Below, in pieces: positions 25,541 through 34,097 of a DNA stretch of 64,000 bases. Origin of the DNA: Thermoanaerobaculum sp. Its GTDB lineage: Bacteria; Acidobacteriota; Thermoanaerobaculia; Multivoradales; UBA5704. Below the pieces are notes generated by a model. It was not told where the DNA came from and searched no databases. It saw only the letters and a list, made by a program, of their open reading frames with translations. A program made the position numbers and the translations under genes. The first letter of the stretch is position 1. Every line of letters starts with the position of its first letter. The stretch is from NCBI GenBank assembly GCA_021154885.1, contig JAJKHS010000139.1:1-64000 (forward strand), read 5' to 3'.

Positions 25541-26902
25541 CTACTGCGGCGGCACGCCGCGCGACCAGTCGGCCATGTCGTTGCTGCCCTCGGTGGTGAT
25601 CGGCCGCTGGTTGCTGCCGTCGAGCTCCATGACCCAGATCTGCTTGCGGCCGCTGCGGCGGGAGGTGAAGGCGATCTTGCGCCCGTCGGGCGAGAAGGTG
25701 GGCGACTCGTTCTCGCCGGGACCCGAGGTCAGCACCTGGGTCTCCAGGGTGCCGACGTTGGTGATGGCGATCTGGAACTGGCCGTCGCGCCGGCTGGCAT
25801 AGGCGATCAGGTCCCCCTCCGGGCTCCAGGCGGCGCCGTCGTTGTAGGTGCCGTCGAAGGTGATCCGCCGCTGGTTGGCCCCCTCGGCGTCCATCAGGTA
25901 GATGTGCGGATTGCCGGCGCGGCTGGAGGTGAAGGCGATGTTGCCCCCCTTGGGGCTCCACGCCGGGTTGGTGTCGATGGCCGGGGAGTTGGTCAGCCGC
26001 CGCAGGTTGCCGCCGTCGAGATCGGTGGTGAAGATCTCGACGTTGCCGTCCAGCGAGCGGGCGAAGGCGATGCGCTTGCCGTCCGGCGCGAAGCTGGGGC
26101 TGGTGTTGAGCGAGCCCGAGGTGACGACCGGCCGCTTGTGGCCGCTCGCGAGGTCCGCGAGGTAGAGGGCCGGCGGGCCGTTGAAGAATGAGGTGTAGGC
26201 GAGCGCGGTGCCGTCCGGGCTCCAGGCCGGCGACATCGAGGTCGAGTGATGGCCGGTGATCTTCCGCGGGTTGGCGCCGTCGTAGTCCATCACCCAGATC
26301 TCCTTGGCGCCCGAGCGCTCGGAGGTGAAGGCGATGGAGGAGAGGGCGATGCCGACCTTGCCCAGCAGGGCGCGGACGACCTCGTCGGCGAAGGTGTGGG
26401 CCATGCGCCGGCTGACGGTGTAGGGGCCGCGGTAGCGCTTGGCGAGCGCGGCCTGGCCGCTGCCGGCGTCGAGCACGCGGCCGTCGAAGACCAGCCGGTC
26501 CTCTTCGTTCTTGACCTCGCCGAGGAGGATCACCTCGTTGCCGGTGGACTTGTAGGCGGCGAGGTCCTTCTGCACGTCGCCGGTCAGGTGGAGGCCGGAG
26601 AGCACGTCCGGACCCTGGATCTCGAAGTAGCCGGAGGCGTCAAGGTCGCGCCGCACCGTCTCCTCCAGCTCCCGGGCCGCGGCGGCGCCGTCCCCCCCGA
26701 GCTGGCCGCGGAAGGCGGGGAAGGCGATCTTGATCTTGCGCCCCCCGGCGCCCCGGTTGAGCTCGATCGTCACCTGACTCGGAGGCTGGGCTGCCGCGGG
26801 CGGCGTGGCCGCCGGCGCCGGCGGCTGCTGGGCCACGGCGAGCGCCAGCGCCAGGGGAAACAGGATGAGGAGGACGGGGAGGGCGGCGGATCTCGGTCTC
26901 AT
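25541..26902 (-). CDS. tolB: Tol-Pal translocation protein TolB
   Basis: A 453-residue periplasmic protein with a signal peptide, an N-terminal alpha/beta domain and a C-terminal six-bladed beta-propeller. Blade repeats such as 'RKITGHHSTSMSPAWSPDG', 'SPSFAPDGKRIAFARS' and 'NPAWSPKGGNIAFTSSR' are plain. TolB binds Pal and is released by TolA. ATG 26902 with GAGGTG upstream is preferred over GTG 26923. Confidence 0.94.
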   Translation of the reverse strand: MRPRSAALPVLLILFPLALALAVAQQPPAPAATPPAAAQPPSQVTIELNRGAGGRKIKIAFPAFRGQLGGDGAAAARELEETVRRDLDASGYFEIQGPDVLSGLHLTGDVQKDLAAYKSTGNEVILLGEVKNEEDRLVFDGRVLDAGSGQAALAKRYRGPYTVSRRMAHTFADEVVRALLGKVGIALSSIAFTSERSGAKEIWVMDYDGANPRKITGHHSTSMSPAWSPDGTALAYTSFFNGPPALYLADLASGHKRPVVTSGSLNTSPSFAPDGKRIAFARSLDGNVEIFTTDLDGGNLRRLTNSPAIDTNPAWSPKGGNIAFTSSRAGNPHIYLMDAEGANQRRITFDGTYNDGAAWSPEGDLIAYASRRDGQFQIAITNVGTLETQVLTSGPGENESPTFSPDGRKIAFTSRRSGRKQIWVMELDGSNQRPITTEGSNDMADWSRGVPPQ

Positions 26903-26929
26903 GGCACCTCGTTCAATCGGCACTCGCGG

Positions 26930-27769
26930 TCACCGGACGATCAGGTTGACGCCCAGGGAATCGTTCCGGTACGCCCGCGGCAGGGGAGGGAAGGGGGAGG
27001 CGTTCTGCACCGCCCGCAGCGCCGCCAGGTCGAAGGAATTGTAGCCCGAAGACGTGGCCACCGTCAGCTCGGTGATGCTGCCGTCGCGCTGGATGCGGAA
27101 GGAGATGGTGGCCCGCACGTTGTCGCCGAGGGGCGGGCGCGCCCACTTGGCGTCGATGGCCGAGAGGAGTTGGTCGATGTAGTAGCCAAACTTGAAGTCC
27201 GGATTGTCGAGCCCGGCGATCTCCGAGCCGAAGGCGGAGGTGCCGAGGGGCTTGCCGGTGGGCGAGCCGCGCCGGCCGGCTTCGCCTTCGGGCGTGCCCA
27301 TGGGCGCCGTGCCGGCGGGGTTGCTGCCCGTGCCGCCGCTGGCGGGGGGCTGGGGCGCGGGCTTCGGCGCCGGCTTCTCCGGTCTCTTCGTGGGTTTGTC
27401 CGGCAGCGTGGGCACGTCGTCACGCGGCTTGGCGGCGATTTTTTCCGGTTTGGGCTCCGGCTTGGGCTCGGGTTTGGGTGGCGGCTCGGGCTTCGCGGGC
27501 TCCGGACGGACCGGCTCCGGGGCGGGCGGCGCGGGAGTCGCGGCCTTGGGCCGGCTCGCCGGCCGGCGCACGCCGAGGGCCGCCGCGGGGATGATCTGGA
27601 CCGGCACGAAGGTCATCGGCGGCGGTGGCGGCGTGAGCCGGGGGAGGAGGAGGGCGAGGGCCACGGCTCCCCCGTGGAGCAGGGCGGCGAGGGCGAGGCT
27701 CACGGCTTCCGGCCGCCGGCTGTCGCGCCGGGAGCGCTGCGCCAGGATGCGGTCGACCGCCTGGCTCAC
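26930..27769 (-). CDS. tolA: TolA/TonB-type energy transducer
   Basis: A 279-residue protein with one N-terminal transmembrane helix ('LALAALLHGGAVALALLLP'), a long Pro/Lys/Glu linker (about 65-155) and a TonB_C-like end ('VRATISFRIQRDGSITEL'). It spans the periplasm and couples the TolQR motor to TolB-Pal. The GTG at 27769 overlaps the tolR stop (GTGA). Placement in the tol operon favours TolA over TonB, while the short Pro-rich linker and the C-domain look more TonB-like. Confidence 0.85.
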   Translation of the reverse strand: MSQAVDRILAQRSRRDSRRPEAVSLALAALLHGGAVALALLLPRLTPPPPPMTFVPVQIIPAAALGVRRPASRPKAATPAPPAPEPVRPEPAKPEPPPKPEPKPEPKPEKIAAKPRDDVPTLPDKPTKRPEKPAPKPAPQPPASGGTGSNPAGTAPMGTPEGEAGRRGSPTGKPLGTSAFGSEIAGLDNPDFKFGYYIDQLLSAIDAKWARPPLGDNVRATISFRIQRDGSITELTVATSSGYNSFDLAALRAVQNASPFPPLPRAYRNDSLGVNLIVR

Positions 27770-28197
27770 GTCCGCTCCCGCTTCCCCCGGTCCGTGACCA
27801 TGCCCACGTGCACGATCCCCCCTTGGTGGAGGAGGTCCAGCACCTCGATGACCTTGCCGTAGGGGACGTCGCGGTCCCCCTTGAGGAACACCGTATCGTC
27901 CCCCCGGGCGGCGATCTGGGCCTTGACCCGCGCCACCAGCTCCTCGGTCTCCACCGCCGACTCCCGCACGTAGACCCGGCCGTTGCGGTCGATGGAGACC
28001 ACCAGCGGATCCTGGACGCGCAGGGGGAGGTTCTGCGCGTTGGCCTTCGGCAGCGCCACCTCGACCCCCTGGTGGAGCATGGGCGCGGCGATCATGAAGA
28101 TGATGAGCAGCACCAGCATCACGTCCACCAGCGGCGTGACGTTGATGTCCGCCATAACCGGATCTTCGTCGTCGCCATTGCCCAGGTTGAAGGCCAT
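27766..28197 (-). CDS. tolR: TolR/ExbD motor protein
   Basis: A 143-residue protein with one helix ('VMLVLLIIFMIAAP') and the key Asp in 'ADINVTPLVDVMLVLL', which carries protons in the TolQR stator. The periplasmic domain has 'VFLKGDRDVPYGKVIEVLDL'. It follows tolQ by 24 bases and overlaps the tolA start. Confidence 0.93.
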   Translation of the reverse strand: MAFNLGNGDDEDPVMADINVTPLVDVMLVLLIIFMIAAPMLHQGVEVALPKANAQNLPLRVQDPLVVSIDRNGRVYVRESAVETEELVARVKAQIAARGDDTVFLKGDRDVPYGKVIEVLDLLHQGGIVHVGMVTDRGKRERT

Positions 28198-28221
28198 CTG
28201 CTACCCCTAAGTGAAATTTCG

Positions 28222-28950
28222 CTAAGTGAAATTCCGCTCGGCGAGGTTCAGGAACTCGAATACGAAGTCCTGCATCCGGGTGCGCAGTCGGCGCAGGTGC
28301 TGGGAGAAGTAGTTGTAGGCGATGAGGGCCGGGATGGCGGCCGCGAGGCCGGCGGCGGTGTTGATCAGCGCCTCGGCGATGCCGGGGGCCACGGCCACGA
28401 TCGAGGTCGAGCCCTGGAGGCCGATGTCGTTGAAGGCCTGCATGATGCCCCAGACTGTGCCAAAAAGGCCGATGAACGGCGTCGCGGCGGCGGTGGTGGC
28501 GAGGAAGCCCGTCCAGCGCGTCACCGTCTGCAGCTCGACGTTGACGGCGCGGGCCAGGGTGCGCTCGAGGGCGGTCAGCGAGGTGATGCGGTAGGCCCGC
28601 TTCTCTCCCGGCCGCTCCGGCTCCGGGGAGTTCTTGATCTGGCTGTCGATCTCGGCGTAACCGGCCTGGAAGATGCCCACCAGGGGCGAGGCGCCCAGTT
28701 TGCCCGCCACGGCGTTGACCTCGCTGAAGCGCTGGCTGCGGTGGAAGGCCTCCATGAACTTCTCGCTCTGCCGGTCGGCGCGGTTGAAGTGGACCAGCTT
28801 GCCGAAGATGATGGCCCACGAGCCGAGAGAGAAGAGGACCAGGGCGCCGAGGATGAACTTCGCCATCGGGCCGGCCTGGAAAAAGAACCGGAAGATCCCG
28901 GGCCCCTGCTGGGCGCCGAACTGAATGAATGTCAAGGCCGTCGTGAACAT
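28222..28950 (-). CDS. tolQ: TolQ/ExbB motor protein
   Basis: A 242-residue inner-membrane protein with three helices: one near residue 30-55 ('FILGALVLFSLGSWAIIFG') and two in the C-terminal half ('AATTAAATPFIGLFGTVWGI' and 'LINTAAGLAAAIPALIAYNY'). The conserved Thr and the TPFIGLFGTVWGI signature identify the proton-channel component of the Tol motor. It is the first gene of the operon tolQ-tolR-tolA-tolB-pal-cpoB. Confidence 0.95.
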   Translation of the reverse strand: MFTTALTFIQFGAQQGPGIFRFFFQAGPMAKFILGALVLFSLGSWAIIFGKLVHFNRADRQSEKFMEAFHRSQRFSEVNAVAGKLGASPLVGIFQAGYAEIDSQIKNSPEPERPGEKRAYRITSLTALERTLARAVNVELQTVTRWTGFLATTAAATPFIGLFGTVWGIMQAFNDIGLQGSTSIVAVAPGIAEALINTAAGLAAAIPALIAYNYFSQHLRRLRTRMQDFVFEFLNLAERNFT

Positions 28951-29046
28951 GCGCGCTCCCCAGTCTCCCTTCTACCTCTACGCTTGCCGCCGGGCGAACG
29001 TACCATGGCCCCGCGGCGCCAGCAAACGCCGTGCCCGGATGATCGA

Positions 29047-29856
29047 TCATTGCACGGCCGGCGGACCCTCCGGGCCATTCCCGGGCTCGTCGAGGGCCGG
29101 GGGGAGGAGGACGCGGTTGCGGCGCAGGAAGTCTTCGAGGCTGCGGGTGACCACCTCCAGGGCCTCTTCCATGGTATCCACCCAATGGACGACGTCGAGG
29201 TCGCCGGGCGAGGCGAGCCCGCGGGCCACGATGTCCCGCTCCACCCATTGGCGCAGGCCCCGCCACATGGGGCCCACGAAGATGAGCGGGCGGTTGCGGA
29301 GCATGCCCACCTGGAGGAGCTGCCAGACCATGGTGGCCTCCAGTGTGGTGCCGATACCGCCATCCATGACGATGCAGGCGTGGGAGAGGCGTATGAACTG
29401 GTGGAGCCGGGAGAAGAAGGTGGAGTGCTGCTTGACCTCGTCGAGGAACGGGTTGGGCTGCTCCTCCAGGGGGAGGAGGATGGTGAGACCGAAGGAACGG
29501 GTCTTGTAGTGATAAGCCCCGGCCCGCGCGCCCTCGTTGGCTGCCTGCATCAGCCCCGGCCCGCCGCCGGTGACGATGTCGCACCCCATATAGGAGAGCT
29601 GGCGGGCGAGCTCCTTCACCTGGGCGTAGGCCGCGTCCTCCGGCTGGATGCGGCTGGAGCCGAAGATCGCCACCCGGAAGTAGCGCTTCTCGATGGGTGC
29701 CCGGCGGTCGAGCCATGAGATGAGCCGGTAGAGGGAGAGGATGGCGCGGTCGAACCAGCGCAGGACGTACGTCCGCCGCTTGCGCCGCCAGCGCTGGTTG
29801 CGGGTCTCTCGCGGGGCGACGGCGGGGGCGGGGGGAAAGAGGCGGCGGGTGGGCAT
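29047..29856 (-). CDS. LOG-family Rossmann protein (TIGR00730-like)
   Basis: A 269-residue protein with the two LOG motifs: 'VTGGGPGLMQAANEGA' and, in place of PGGxGT, 'MDGGIGTTLEATMVWQL'. LOG proteins are phosphoribohydrolases acting on nucleotide 5'-monophosphates (cytokinin-type, possibly nucleotide salvage in bacteria). A basic N-terminal extension of roughly 55 residues, 'QRWRRKRRTYVLRWFDRAI', precedes the fold. The Pro-to-Asp change in the second motif leaves catalytic activity in doubt. Confidence 0.8.
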   Translation of the reverse strand: MPTRRLFPPAPAVAPRETRNQRWRRKRRTYVLRWFDRAILSLYRLISWLDRRAPIEKRYFRVAIFGSSRIQPEDAAYAQVKELARQLSYMGCDIVTGGGPGLMQAANEGARAGAYHYKTRSFGLTILLPLEEQPNPFLDEVKQHSTFFSRLHQFIRLSHACIVMDGGIGTTLEATMVWQLLQVGMLRNRPLIFVGPMWRGLRQWVERDIVARGLASPGDLDVVHWVDTMEEALEVVTRSLEDFLRRNRVLLPPALDEPGNGPEGPPAVQ

Positions 29857-29888
29857 GGCGCCGGGATTGTAAACCGGCGGAGGTGACC

Positions 29889-30584
29889 TCAGAAGGCCAG
29901 AGTGGCGTTACTGTTCCGCTGCAACCATTCGAAGATGAGATCAGCGTAATCGGCGAAGATCAGGTCGTCTTCGGTCAGTCGCACTTCCCGGCAAAGAGCC
30001 GGAAGGTCCTTCCGAAAGGCCAGATAACGTTCACCAATGACCTTGCCTCCTGGAATGTCGGGGCGATGAGACTCGCTACGCAACCAGTTCCGGACGACGC
30101 GAATGACCTCCAGCGGATCGTCTCTGTGCTCCCGGATGTCCTGGCCGGAGATGTCGGACAAGAAGACGCGATACCTGTATTTCTCCCGATCCAGAATGAG
30201 GCAGCGCTTTGCCCTGTGTTTGCCGTCCCCGAAGCGGCGTGCCCCAAGGAAAATCCCCAGCTCAAGGGGCATGTTGAACCTCGGGAGGCTCGTGGCGGCA
30301 TCGAGGTCGGTACGTGAGAGGTCGCTGATCCCGAAACGGCAGTCGGCAATGATCCCTAAGATCTTCTCCAGTCGGACTTGGCCCCCATCGTCAGCTTCCA
30401 GAGCGCAACGAGGACTGAAGCCGCAGTCGAAAACGGCGAACACAATCGCCTCAAAGAGGGCACCATAGGCGCCGTCGAAGGGGCAGTTGAGAAAGACGCT
30501 TTTATCGTACTCGGCAAGTTCGACCATCGACGATGGCCGATACGGGACCAGAGAACCCGGACCGGGACTGGAGGTCGGCTCCAC
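29889..30584 (-). CDS. Deoxyribosyltransferase/TIR-like Rossmann protein
   Basis: A 231-residue soluble protein of a widespread but poorly named family. It opens with 'DKSVFLNCPFDGAYGALFEA', then 'GFSPRCALEADDGGQVRLEK', 'CRFGISDLSRTDLD' and 'LPRFNMPLELGIFLGARRF'. The order of a beta strand with an N-terminal CPFD-like loop, a D-x-S strand end and a catalytic-looking E in the LELG helix recalls nucleoside 2-deoxyribosyltransferase and TIR NAD-cleaving folds. This is a fold inference. The GTG at 30584 shares one base with the stop of the upstream small gene (TAGTG); ATG 30527 is an alternative. The unit could be a defence or nucleotide-sensing module. Confidence 0.6.
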   Translation of the reverse strand: MEPTSSPGPGSLVPYRPSSMVELAEYDKSVFLNCPFDGAYGALFEAIVFAVFDCGFSPRCALEADDGGQVRLEKILGIIADCRFGISDLSRTDLDAATSLPRFNMPLELGIFLGARRFGDGKHRAKRCLILDREKYRYRVFLSDISGQDIREHRDDPLEVIRVVRNWLRSESHRPDIPGGKVIGERYLAFRKDLPALCREVRLTEDDLIFADYADLIFEWLQRNSNATLAF

Positions 30585-30928
30585 TAGGCATTTTTCCCAA
30601 GAGCCTGTTTCTGGCGAGAAGAGGCTATCTTCCCGCCCCTTGCCTCTCTCATGGCCGCGACCTTCTCGACAGCCGCCCGGATGGCAGCCCGATGAGCGGA
30701 GCGAGTTACGGGTGGGATGAGGGTTCGCTTTTCCATGGAACGTAGTCTCCCTCTGGATGGCTGGGGCGTCAAAGTCTCTCCAGCTTCACCCGCACTCGCG
30801 TCCCTGAGGATCGCCTTCGTCGCGTCATCCCGCTCGTCCATAACTGCGCAGATGGCGGCTCGGAACTCCTCGGGAGTCCTGGAGCCTGGCTGAAGGGGGG
30901 AGAGGAAAACTCGTCTTTGTCTCTGCAT
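30584..30928 (-). CDS. Small hypothetical upstream of the TIR-like gene
   Basis: Up to 114 residues, highly charged, with two helical parts ('EEFRAAICAVMDERDDATKA' and 'AHRAAIRAAVEKVAAMREAR') and no membrane segment. A shorter version from ATG 30736 (50 residues, GGGAG ten bases upstream) has a better ribosome-binding site. Its end touches the start of the TIR-like gene, so the two are probably co-translated. The size and coupling would suit an antitoxin or adaptor; no family is recognised. Confidence 0.45.
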   Translation of the reverse strand: MQRQRRVFLSPLQPGSRTPEEFRAAICAVMDERDDATKAILRDASAGEAGETLTPQPSRGRLRSMEKRTLIPPVTRSAHRAAIRAAVEKVAAMREARGGKIASSRQKQALGKNA

Positions 30929-31076
30929 GCCTGAAGGCTACATGTTCTCCCTTCCCGAGTCAAGCCCCACCCTCTCTCCATTCTCCCCCACCCGTGATAC
31001 TCTCGCCACCGCTCCGCCGCCGCACCCATAGGGCCGTGGCGGGGTGTTTCTCGCAGTACCCAACCCAGGAGAGAAC

Positions 31077-31775
31077 ATGAGCGGGAGAGTCCTCATCACC
31101 GGCGCCGGGGGCGCGCTGGGGCGGAGCGTGGTAGAGCGCTTCCTCGACGGCGGAGACCGCGTGCTGGCGGTCGACCACAACGAGGGGCACCTGGCGGAGC
31201 TGACCTCGCTGGCGCCCTTGGACGCCCTGTCCGTCCGCAAGGTGGACCTGGGGTCTTCGGTGGATGTGGCGCGGCTGTTCGATGAGGTGGAGGCGGCCTC
31301 GGGCGTCCCCCGGGCGGTGGTCCACCTGGTGGGCGGTTTCCGCTGGGGCCGCTTCGCCGATCTCTCCGACGCCGACTGGGACTTCCTGATGAAGGTCAAC
31401 CTGGACACCACCTTCCGTATCTTCCGCGAGTCCGCCCGCCGCTTCGAGAAGGCGGGGGGCGGCTCCGTGGTGGCGGTGTCGTCTCCTGCGGCCCTCCTGG
31501 GCGAGGCCGGAGTGGGGGGCTATGCCGCCGCCAAGGCCGGCGTCCTGCGCATGGTGGAGGCGCTGGCGCGGGAGATGGCGCCCTTCGGCGGCCGGGCCAA
31601 CGCCGTGCTGCCCGGCACCATGGACACCGCGGCCAATCGGGCGTCGATGCCTGGCGCCAATCCGGCGAAATGGGTCACCACCGGCGCCGTCGCGTCGGTC
31701 ATCCACTATCTCACCATCCCTGCGTCGGCGGCCATCAACGGCGCCGCCGTGCGGGTTCCGGGGCCCACGTTATGA
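31077..31775 (+). CDS. Short-chain dehydrogenase/reductase
   Basis: A 232-residue SDR with 'ITGAGGALGRSVVE' for NAD(P) binding, 'HLVGGFRWGRF' in place of NAG, Ser in 'VAVSSPAALLGEAG' and the YxxxK motif as 'YAAAK'. AGGAGAG lies upstream of the ATG. The stop overlaps the next gene (ATGA). The operon continues to etfBA and the lysine-pathway fusion, but its substrate is not evident. Confidence 0.85.
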   Translation: MSGRVLITGAGGALGRSVVERFLDGGDRVLAVDHNEGHLAELTSLAPLDALSVRKVDLGSSVDVARLFDEVEAASGVPRAVVHLVGGFRWGRFADLSDADWDFLMKVNLDTTFRIFRESARRFEKAGGGSVVAVSSPAALLGEAGVGGYAAAKAGVLRMVEALAREMAPFGGRANAVLPGTMDTAANRASMPGANPAKWVTTGAVASVIHYLTIPASAAINGAAVRVPGPTL

Positions 31776-32287
31776 GCCAAATGAGCCACGCGTTGGACTG
31801 CCAGATTTTTTTCGACTCGACGCGCCATGCCGTGCCGCCCGCCGGCTGCGGTGACCGCATCGACCTCGCCGCCCAGCCGGAGGCCGCGGCCTCGCTGGAG
31901 CGGCTGGGGATCTCGCCGGAGGTCGATCTTCCGGCCGTGCTGCTCAGCGAGCCGGACGGCAAGGTCCGCATCGTCGGCGTGCGCCTGACTTCGGAGGAGG
32001 CCGCCCGGCTGGCCGGCGGCGTCGGCATCGATGCCCGCAACCTCGTCATCTACAGCTCCGCCTGGTGCTCCGACTGCCGTCGTGCCAAGCGGGTGCTGGA
32101 GGAGGCCGCAGCGCCCTTCGACGAGGTGAGCATCGACCAGGACGCCGGCGCCGAGGCCGTGGTGCTCGCGCGCAGCGGCGGCCGTCGCGTCGTGCCCACG
32201 CTGCGGTTCGACGACCGGGTGTGGGCCTTCAATCCCGCTCCGCCGGTGCTGCGCCGGCTGCTCAACGGCCGGGCGCCGCAGGCGTGA
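31772..32287 (+). CDS. Glutaredoxin-like thioredoxin-fold protein
   Basis: A 171-residue protein whose C-terminal half is a glutaredoxin fold with an active-site CxxC ('YSSAWCSDCRRAKRVLEE') and a cis-Pro segment ('RRVVPTLRFDDR'). The N-terminal 85 residues are unassigned, with a further Cys pair spaced far apart. It may reduce disulfides for the neighbouring flavoprotein genes. It is coupled to the SDR by an ATGA overlap. Confidence 0.75.
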   Translation: MSQMSHALDCQIFFDSTRHAVPPAGCGDRIDLAAQPEAAASLERLGISPEVDLPAVLLSEPDGKVRIVGVRLTSEEAARLAGGVGIDARNLVIYSSAWCSDCRRAKRVLEEAAAPFDEVSIDQDAGAEAVVLARSGGRRVVPTLRFDDRVWAFNPAPPVLRRLLNGRAPQA

Positions 32288-32313
32288 GCCGCCCACAGCC
32301 AGGAGACCTCCCC

Positions 32314-33107
<794 letters not shown>

Positions 33108-33108
<1 letters not shown>

Positions 33109-34091
33109 TGGCCAACGAGGTCTGGGTCGTGCTGCAACACCGCGAGGGGCAGATCTCGCGCATCTCCTGGGAGACCGTCGGCGCGGCGCAGAAGCTTGCC
33201 GCCACCCTGGGGAGCAAGGCGGAGGCCGTGCTCCTCGGCTCGGGGGTCGGGCTCGCCGCCGCCGAGGTGGCGAAGAGCGATCTCGCCGCCGTCCACGTGG
33301 CGGATCACGACGCCCTCCGGGCCTACACGCCGGGGGCGTACATCGGGGCCCTGGCCTCTACGATTCAGTCCGCGGCTCCGGCTTTCGTGGTCTTCCCTCA
33401 CACCTATCAGACGGTCGACTACATGGCCCGCCTGGCTCAGGCGGTGGGCGCCGGGCTGCTGCCCCAGGTCACCGCCTTCCAGGGCGAGGGCGGCGACCTG
33501 CTGTGGACCCGTCCGGTGATGAGCGGCAAGCTGCAGGCGAAGGTGCGCGTCAAGGGCGAGGGAACGGTGCTGGTCTCCGTCCAGTCCGGCGCCTTCCCGG
33601 CCGACGGCGTCGTCCGCGGGGAAGCCCCGGTCAAGCCCCTGGAGGTGGACCTCGCGGCGGTGAAGCCGGACCGCGAGATCCTCGGCTACGAGGAGGTGGG
33701 GGGGGACACGGTGGACCTCACCAAGGCGGAGATCATTGTAGCCGTGGGGCGCGGCGTCGGCGGCGCGGATAAGATGGCGCCCGTCGAGGCCCTCGCCAAG
33801 GCCCTGGGGGCGGAGATCGGCGCCAGCCGGCCGGTGATCGACAACGGCTGGCTCCCCCGCGACCGCCAGATCGGCTCCTCGGGCCAGACGGTCGCCCCCA
33901 AGCTCTACGTCGCCGCCGGCATCTCGGGGGCCATCCAGCACCTGGTGGGGATGAAGGGTTCGTCGGTGATCGTGGCGATCAACAAGGACCCCGGCGCGCC
34001 CATCTTCACCGTGGCCGACTACGGCATCGTGGGCGACCTCCACGAGGTCCTGCCGGCGTTAACCGAGGCGGTGCGGGCCGCCAAGGGGTAA
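33108..34091 (+). CDS. etfA: Electron transfer flavoprotein alpha subunit
   Basis: A 327-residue EtfA. The C-terminal FAD domain has '[20 protein letters not shown]' and '[20 protein letters not shown]', the family signature. The N-terminal domain begins '[13 protein letters not shown]'. It forms a heterodimer with the preceding EtfB. Six bases separate it from the aspartokinase fusion gene. Confidence 0.95.
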
Positions 34092-34097
34092 CCGCGG

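Noticed and set aside
28960-29716. A giant - strand frame joining the TolA region, tolQR and the LOG gene in another frame
   Set aside because: Outside the TolA part it is out-of-frame sequence over known genes with biased composition. TolA is assigned from GTG 27769.
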